A stretch of 46,320 bases of DNA, taken from NCBI GenBank assembly GCA_021732995.1, contig JAKFWA010000068.1:179099-225418 (forward strand), written 5' to 3'. The translations under genes were made by a program, and so were the position numbers. This stretch comes from Planctomycetaceae bacterium (GTDB lineage Bacteria > Planctomycetota > Planctomycetia > Planctomycetales > Planctomycetaceae). Of the stretch, positions 42,213-46,320 are shown in pieces (within the stretch, counting starts at the first letter, position 1; each line of letters opens with the position of its first letter). The notes under the pieces are model-generated. The model was given only the letters and a program-made list of their open reading frames with translations. It did no database searches and had not been told where the DNA came from.

Positions 42213-42773
42213 CTATTTGGGTAATGGCGGAAACAAGCCCGCAACCTGGCACTGGAACCCAGGCAGTATGTCGTCTCCAGTCAGGATGTCATGAGGCCCG
42301 AGTTGTCGCACGGCGGCACCGCTGCGAAAAACTCGGACCGTCTGATTGCCGGGATTGATCAGCCAGACCAGCGGCACTCCCGCAGCCAGATATTCGTCGG
42401 TCTTGTGCTCAACCTCGTAGTAGAGATCGTTTGGCGAAATGATCTCGACAGCCAGATCGGGCTGAATGGTGACGAACCCTTCTGGCGGCAGATCGTTCGG
42501 CAGACGACCCGAGCGAATGAAGGACGCATCCGGGCGACGGAACTTTTCGGGGTCTTCGGGATAGCAGCGATAGGCAGTACTCGACCCAAACGCGCAACCA
42601 CCGTGCTGACGTCGATAGAGCCCCAATTCTATAAGTACCAGAGCTTCGACCGCACCCGTGATCCCACTCATGTCCTTCTCCACGATCACGCCGTCTGCGA
42701 ATTCACAACGATCGAACTCCGGGTTCGCAAAAACGTCATCGGCGGTTAGTGCCGCAGCATCAGTTGCGTTCAT
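42213..42773 (-). CDS. Uma2-family PD-(D/E)XK putative endonuclease
   Basis: A 186-residue protein of the Uma2/DUF820 family. The visible elements are CEFADGVIVEKDMSGITGAV, FRRPDASFIRSGRL (Pro-Asp), QPDLAVEIISPNDLYYEVEH (Asp, then Glu-x-Ile) and KTDEYLAAGVPLVWLINPGN with the conserved Lys and Trp. These fit the restriction-endonuclease-like fold. The ATG at 42773 is favoured over the longer frame to 42806. It lies on the same strand between the DUF1592 and DUF1552 genes with gaps of about 48 and 46 bp, so it appears inserted in that unit. Confidence 0.92.
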   Translation of the reverse strand: MNATDAAALTADDVFANPEFDRCEFADGVIVEKDMSGITGAVEALVLIELGLYRRQHGGCAFGSSTAYRCYPEDPEKFRRPDASFIRSGRLPNDLPPEGFVTIQPDLAVEIISPNDLYYEVEHKTDEYLAAGVPLVWLINPGNQTVRVFRSGAAVRQLGPHDILTGDDILPGFQCQVAGLFPPLPK

Positions 42774-42821
42774 ACCTGGACTCCCACCTAACTTTCTGGC
42801 ACGCAAAGCTTCGAGCTTATT

Positions 42822-45407
42822 CTATTTCGTCGCAAAGGCTTCGGAAGTTGCAATGAATTGAATCAAAGCCCGCAACGTGTATTTGTTTTGCTTCGCATGG
42901 GTAACGGACGCCTTTACCAACGGCTGATCGGCGATGCCGAGTTCGCGACCCAGAGCGTACGTGAACAGCTTGCTGCTGAGACAGTTCAGGAACAGGTCCT
43001 CTTTCTTCAGCAGCGCCGCTCGCAGTTCGTCGACACCGTTAATCGCGGTGCCGTCGGGGAGTTTCGATGAGGCATCAATCTTCGGATCATTGCGATCAAC
43101 TCGGCCCTTGTAACCAAAGCCTTCCTGATCGCGCCATTCGCCAGCCGCGTTGAAGTTCTCCAGCGCGAAGCCGAGCGGGTCGATCTTGCTATGGCAGCGG
43201 GCGCATTGCGGCAGCTCGCGGTGAATTTCGAGCCGCTTGCGAACCGTCGCCTTATCAATGCCGGGAACCTTCGGAGCGATGTCGCCGGCATTGGCGACCG
43301 GCAAGCCCGGATCGGTCCCCAGCACGTTCTTCAGCACCCACGTGCCACGCTTCACGGGCGATGTCCGCGTGCCGTTCGAAGTGATGGTGAGCATGGAGGC
43401 CTGAGTCACAATGCCCCCGCGATGGGCAGCACTGGTGGCTGGCACTTTGCGAAACTCATCGCCCTTCACGTTGAAGAGGCCGTAGTAACGCGCCAGTCGC
43501 TCATTAATGACCACGAAGTCTGAACTGATGAAGTTCAGCATGCTCAGGTCACTGCGCAGGATCTCGTTGAAGAACGCGCGCGGCTCTTCGGCGATCGACA
43601 GTTCCAGATGTCGATCGTACTGCGGATAAAGGTCCTGAGCGGGCGGGTTCGCACCGACCTCCCGCAGCCCCAGCCACTGACCGGCAAAGTTCCGTGACAG
43701 CGCTTCCGACTTCGGATCCGCCAGCATGCGGTTGACCTGTGCGAGCATGGTCGCCTTGTCTTTCAGCTTGCCGGAATCCGCGAGCCGGAACAGTTCCTCG
43801 TCCGGCATGGTGGACCACAGGAAGTAACTCAACCGCGACGCCAATTCGTGATCGGTCAGTCGTTGTGCCGCCGGTGCCGTCGAACCTGTACTCTTCGATG
43901 ACGCTGCCCCGGTTCGCGGCGCTGCGGGCTCTGCCAGATACAGGAAGTGCGGCGAGACCATCACAGCCACCAGCGGCGTCTTGATGGCCTGCATGAACGA
44001 TGGCGAGTCCTTGCGCACCAGGTCGTAGAGCTTCAGTTTCTCAGCGACTTCCGCATCGGTCACCGGGCGTCGATACGCGCGGCGCATGAACTTCGTCAGC
44101 ACGTCGCGGGCGTAGGTGCGTTCATTGGACTTCGCCTGCGGCGCATCAAACAACGTCAGCGAGTGACTCTTCGGCGGCCAGCTTTCGTAGACCGGTCCTT
44201 CCAGTTCGAACCAGTCGACGTAAGCCTCTGGCCGAGCGAAATCGTCGTGCGACTGGAACCAGAAGTTCTCCAGCACACGCGGCAGTGCGTAGGCATATTC
44301 CAGTGTAATACCGGCCGACTCAGTCGTGAACCGCGTGTGAAACTCATAGGTGCCGAACTTGTCGAGTGATGCCGGAACATCGAACTCGGCTAGCACACGC
44401 GGCTGACCACCCAGCGTCTGAATGAGCTTGATACGCGGCGCGCCGTAGTCATAGATGCGATCGTTCTTGAAGTGATTCAGATCGCGTTCCAACTGCTCGC
44501 GGTGATAACGCTCGCCGCGCGGGTTCTCTTTCATCTGCTTGTCAAAGCGAGTGGTGAGTGCCTTCTCGGCAGAGCGCACCACGTCCTCGCGGGACGGCAC
44601 CTTGCCACCTGTGCGAATGCGGATGATGTAGTCACCCTCGTGCTTCACCTTGAAATCGCGGGCGTTCAACGTGCGGTCCCACGATTCGTGATGCAGCACT
44701 TTGTAGCCGTCTTTGACGGGGTTGCGGCCGCCGTTCACGATCGCGTTGTTGCCGTCGTACCGCACGCGGTTGCTGTCGCTGTCGCCGGTTTCGGGCTCGA
44801 ACCGCCAGCGAATCATCGGCGGCTTATCGCCCTCAACGAACGCTCGGTCGAGAATCTTACGGGCGGCGTCGAGATACAATTCGGTTTGCAGCGGTGAGAT
44901 TGTCAACGCCTTGCCGTTGTTATCAAAACCGCCCGCAGGGGAATCCTGCGGGAACCCCGACGGATCAAAATCAACGCCGATCAGATCGCGGATGGTGTTG
45001 CGGTATTCGTCGCGATTGAGCCGCCGCAAGACGATGACGCCGTCTCGACGCACCAGTTCGGCCTGAGTCATCTGCGCCGTGATCCAGTCCACGACAGCCC
45101 CGACTTCCGCAGGCGTCGGCTGCTTCTCCTTCTCGGGCGGCATCTCGTGCGAATTCAGCACGTTGACGACTTCGCCCCACTTCTCTTTCACGGCCGGGTC
45201 GAGGAACTGTGTCGTCAGGTGCTGATCAATCCGCAGATTGCCTTCCTTCTTCTCCGCGCCGTGACAACGCACGCAGTGGGTTTTCAGGAACGGTGTGACG
45301 ACCTTCTGAAACCCCGCCTCGTCGGCGCGAAACGCAGGTGCGTCCGCCGCCAGACCGATCGAATTCAGTGCCGTGACGCTCAACAATGCCAGCAACAAAC
45401 GACGCAT
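42822..45407 (-). CDS. DUF1587/DUF1592/DUF1588/DUF1585 cytochrome c protein
   Basis: An 861-residue exported protein. The signal peptide is [21 protein letters not shown] c-type heme site follows ([20 protein letters not shown], CxxCH). DUF1587 begins [20 protein letters not shown], and a jelly-roll-like insert (about residues 230-400) has [18 protein letters not shown]1592 begins [20 protein letters not shown], and DUF1588 has [20 protein letters not shown] and a second CxxCH in [23 protein letters not shown]1585 closes with [13 protein letters not shown]. These large periplasmic proteins usually precede a DUF1552 gene; here Uma2 intervenes. Confidence 0.95.
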   Translation of the reverse strand: MRRLLLALLSVTALNSIGLAADAPAFRADEAGFQKVVTPFLKTHCVRCHGAEKKEGNLRIDQHLTTQFLDPAVKEKWGEVVNVLNSHEMPPEKEKQPTPAEVGAVVDWITAQMTQAELVRRDGVIVLRRLNRDEYRNTIRDLIGVDFDPSGFPQDSPAGGFDNNGKALTISPLQTELYLDAARKILDRAFVEGDKPPMIRWRFEPETGDSDSNRVRYDGNNAIVNGGRNPVKDGYKVLHHESWDRTLNARDFKVKHEGDYIIRIRTGGKVPSREDVVRSAEKALTTRFDKQMKENPRGERYHREQLERDLNHFKNDRIYDYGAPRIKLIQTLGGQPRVLAEFDVPASLDKFGTYEFHTRFTTESAGITLEYAYALPRVLENFWFQSHDDFARPEAYVDWFELEGPVYESWPPKSHSLTLFDAPQAKSNERTYARDVLTKFMRRAYRRPVTDAEVAEKLKLYDLVRKDSPSFMQAIKTPLVAVMVSPHFLYLAEPAAPRTGAASSKSTGSTAPAAQRLTDHELASRLSYFLWSTMPDEELFRLADSGKLKDKATMLAQVNRMLADPKSEALSRNFAGQWLGLREVGANPPAQDLYPQYDRHLELSIAEEPRAFFNEILRSDLSMLNFISSDFVVINERLARYYGLFNVKGDEFRKVPATSAAHRGGIVTQASMLTITSNGTRTSPVKRGTWVLKNVLGTDPGLPVANAGDIAPKVPGIDKATVRKRLEIHRELPQCARCHSKIDPLGFALENFNAAGEWRDQEGFGYKGRVDRNDPKIDASSKLPDGTAINGVDELRAALLKKEDLFLNCLSSKLFTYALGRELGIADQPLVKASVTHAKQNKYTLRALIQFIATSEAFATK

Positions 45408-45468
45408 CAAGACGACTCCCACCGCTGAAATAAGCCAATCTGGATGTTGTTGTAATGAGAATGCCAGT

Positions 45469-46254
45469 TCAAGTTGCGATCTTTCTCACCACCACTCCAA
45501 AAGACCGCAGTTCGATCACTTCCACCGGCTCGCTTTCGGAAATGAAGCCGGCTTCCGCTTGAGCCAGCAACTTCTGCCGATTGATCTGGACGTAGCCGGT
45601 CGGCCCCAGAGCAGTCTTCGCGAAACCATTGTCACCAATCGTGATGCCCCGGTACGTGTGTGGCGGATCGGGAACTTTCGTCTCAGACTCATCCGACTTC
45701 TGCTGACTGGAGGTTGTGCCGCAGCAACTGTCGATCGAGGTGATCACACAGCAGTCCGCTCCACAATTGCAGCATCCCGCTCCTACGGCAGCACAGTCTC
45801 CAGACGCACAGCACTCAACTCCTGCGCATGCACCTTCAGCACCCATCGCCGTTGCGCAATCGCAACAGCACACTAAGCCGTCACATCGGGCGAACGTGTA
45901 ACCCGGCTGCCCAACAAATCCCCAGTCCTGCCAGCGCGCTTTCCGCGTGGCACGGCGTTGCCACGGCAGTTGTGTATTCTCCAACCGATGGCACAGGCCG
46001 AGCAGCAACCGCGTCGTGACCGCATTTGCCGAAAGTTGCTCGTCACCATGCCAGCCCGCTTGAGCCAGAAACAGTCGCGCATCCTGCAACGCAGCTTCGG
46101 CAGAGGCCTGATCGGGCAGAGGGTTGCAGCGACCGCGTTTCTGGTCGGTCTCCCAATCCACCGAGCAATCAAACGCGATGATCGCGGCACCGACATTCTG
46201 GCCGACCGATGTCAGCCACGTTGCATTAGAACCACTCACTCGAGGTGCGGACAA
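45469..46254 (-). CDS. Cys-rich protein with NfeD-like C-terminus, start uncertain, may be partial
   Basis: A frame of 261 residues that stays open to the right edge of the window. Its first in-frame starts are TTG (46254) and GTG (46239), so the true start may lie outside. Residues about 1-110 are unrecognised (WHGDEQLSANAVTTRLLLGL, PWQRRATRKARWQDWG). Residues about 124-180 hold 16 or more Cys (LVCCCDCATAMG, VECCASGDCAAVGAGCCNCG). The last 60 (GFAKTALGPTGYVQINRQKL with SEPVEVIELRSFGVVVRKI) resemble the OB-fold end of NfeD. NfeD normally has membrane helices before this; none are obvious here. Confidence 0.6.
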   Translation of the reverse strand: MSAPRVSGSNATWLTSVGQNVGAAIIAFDCSVDWETDQKRGRCNPLPDQASAEAALQDARLFLAQAGWHGDEQLSANAVTTRLLLGLCHRLENTQLPWQRRATRKARWQDWGFVGQPGYTFARCDGLVCCCDCATAMGAEGACAGVECCASGDCAAVGAGCCNCGADCCVITSIDSCCGTTSSQQKSDESETKVPDPPHTYRGITIGDNGFAKTALGPTGYVQINRQKLLAQAEAGFISESEPVEVIELRSFGVVVRKIAT

Positions 46255-46289
46255 GAATAGCTCGTCCGCGCTGATAAATGTCGTCGCTG

Positions 46290-46317
46290 CCCTCGCCCCA
46301 GTAATCTGGGGAGAGGG
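46290..46317. repeat. Hairpin repeat at the window edge
   Basis: CCCTCGCCCCAG-TAAT-CTGGGGAGAGGG is a near-perfect hairpin (6-bp inner stem, one mismatch, 5-bp outer stem). It is REP-like in look and presumably intergenic, which argues that the Cys-rich gene starts between 46239 and 46290. Confidence 0.7.
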
Positions 46318-46320
46318 GCT

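Overview
The window looks like a piece of chromosome from a member of the Planctomycetes. The evidence is lineage-typical gene families: a DUF1559 pseudopilin-like protein, a DUF1592/DUF1587 cytochrome c protein with a DUF1552 partner, an LEPR-XLL-like N-terminal motif (LEDRSLLSA), a TIGR03991-type GlmU-like protein and the hydroxysqualene dehydroxylase HpnE. Dispersed GC-rich inverted repeats in intergenic gaps fit this picture. No rRNA, tRNA, CRISPR array, insertion sequence or phage module was seen. It reads as ordinary chromosome with scattered repeats, not as a mobile island. Family assignments rest on motif recognition by eye; no search was run.

Layout. 1-4.4 kb (+): lipoprotein, GlmU-like nucleotidyltransferase/acyltransferase, small membrane protein, putative Na+/H+ antiporter. 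4.4-5.7 kb (-): queD followed by a small protein and a nucleotidyltransferase that overlap, a toxin-antitoxin-like pair. 6.0-9.0 kb (+): outer-membrane polysaccharide export lipoprotein and two secreted low-complexity proteins. 9.2-12.1 kb (-): MoxR AAA+ ATPase with an acidic tail and a 617-residue partner. 12.2-14.3 kb (+): DUF1559 protein with a clear terminator, then YceH/DUF480. 14.3-19.5 kb (-): esterase, RodA/FtsW, HrpB helicase, ArsC. 19.5-24.9 kb (+): GSII-type glutamine synthetase behind a consensus sigma-54 promoter, a kinase-like/PP2C fusion, a DUF4432 mutarotase-like protein, an SDR epimerase. 25-30.7 kb: queC (+), pepA (-), quinone oxidoreductase (+), TauE/SafE (+), pgk (-). 31-35.9 kb: unknown 270-residue protein (+), acidic exported protein (-), long Pro/Ala-rich TPR protein (+), Maf/YceF (+). 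35.9-46.3 kb: DsbD (-), ClpP-like protein overlapping hpnE (+), then DUF1592, Uma2 and DUF1552 in one minus-strand run, and a Cys-rich protein with an NfeD-like tail at the edge.

Most noteworthy. (1) A perfect -24/-12 sigma-54 promoter with two upstream dyads lies about 400 bp ahead of glutamine synthetase, pointing to NtrC-like nitrogen control. (2) QueC has lost all four zinc-ligand cysteines in an otherwise conserved C-terminus. (3) One polypeptide joins a roughly 125-residue kinase-like fold to a complete PP2C phosphatase. (4) A MoxR ATPase is coupled to a large, apparently undescribed ChaN/TIKI-like partner without the usual VWA protein. (5) A Uma2 nuclease-family gene sits inside the normally adjacent DUF1592/DUF1552 pair. 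(6) At least four families of intergenic inverted repeats are present.
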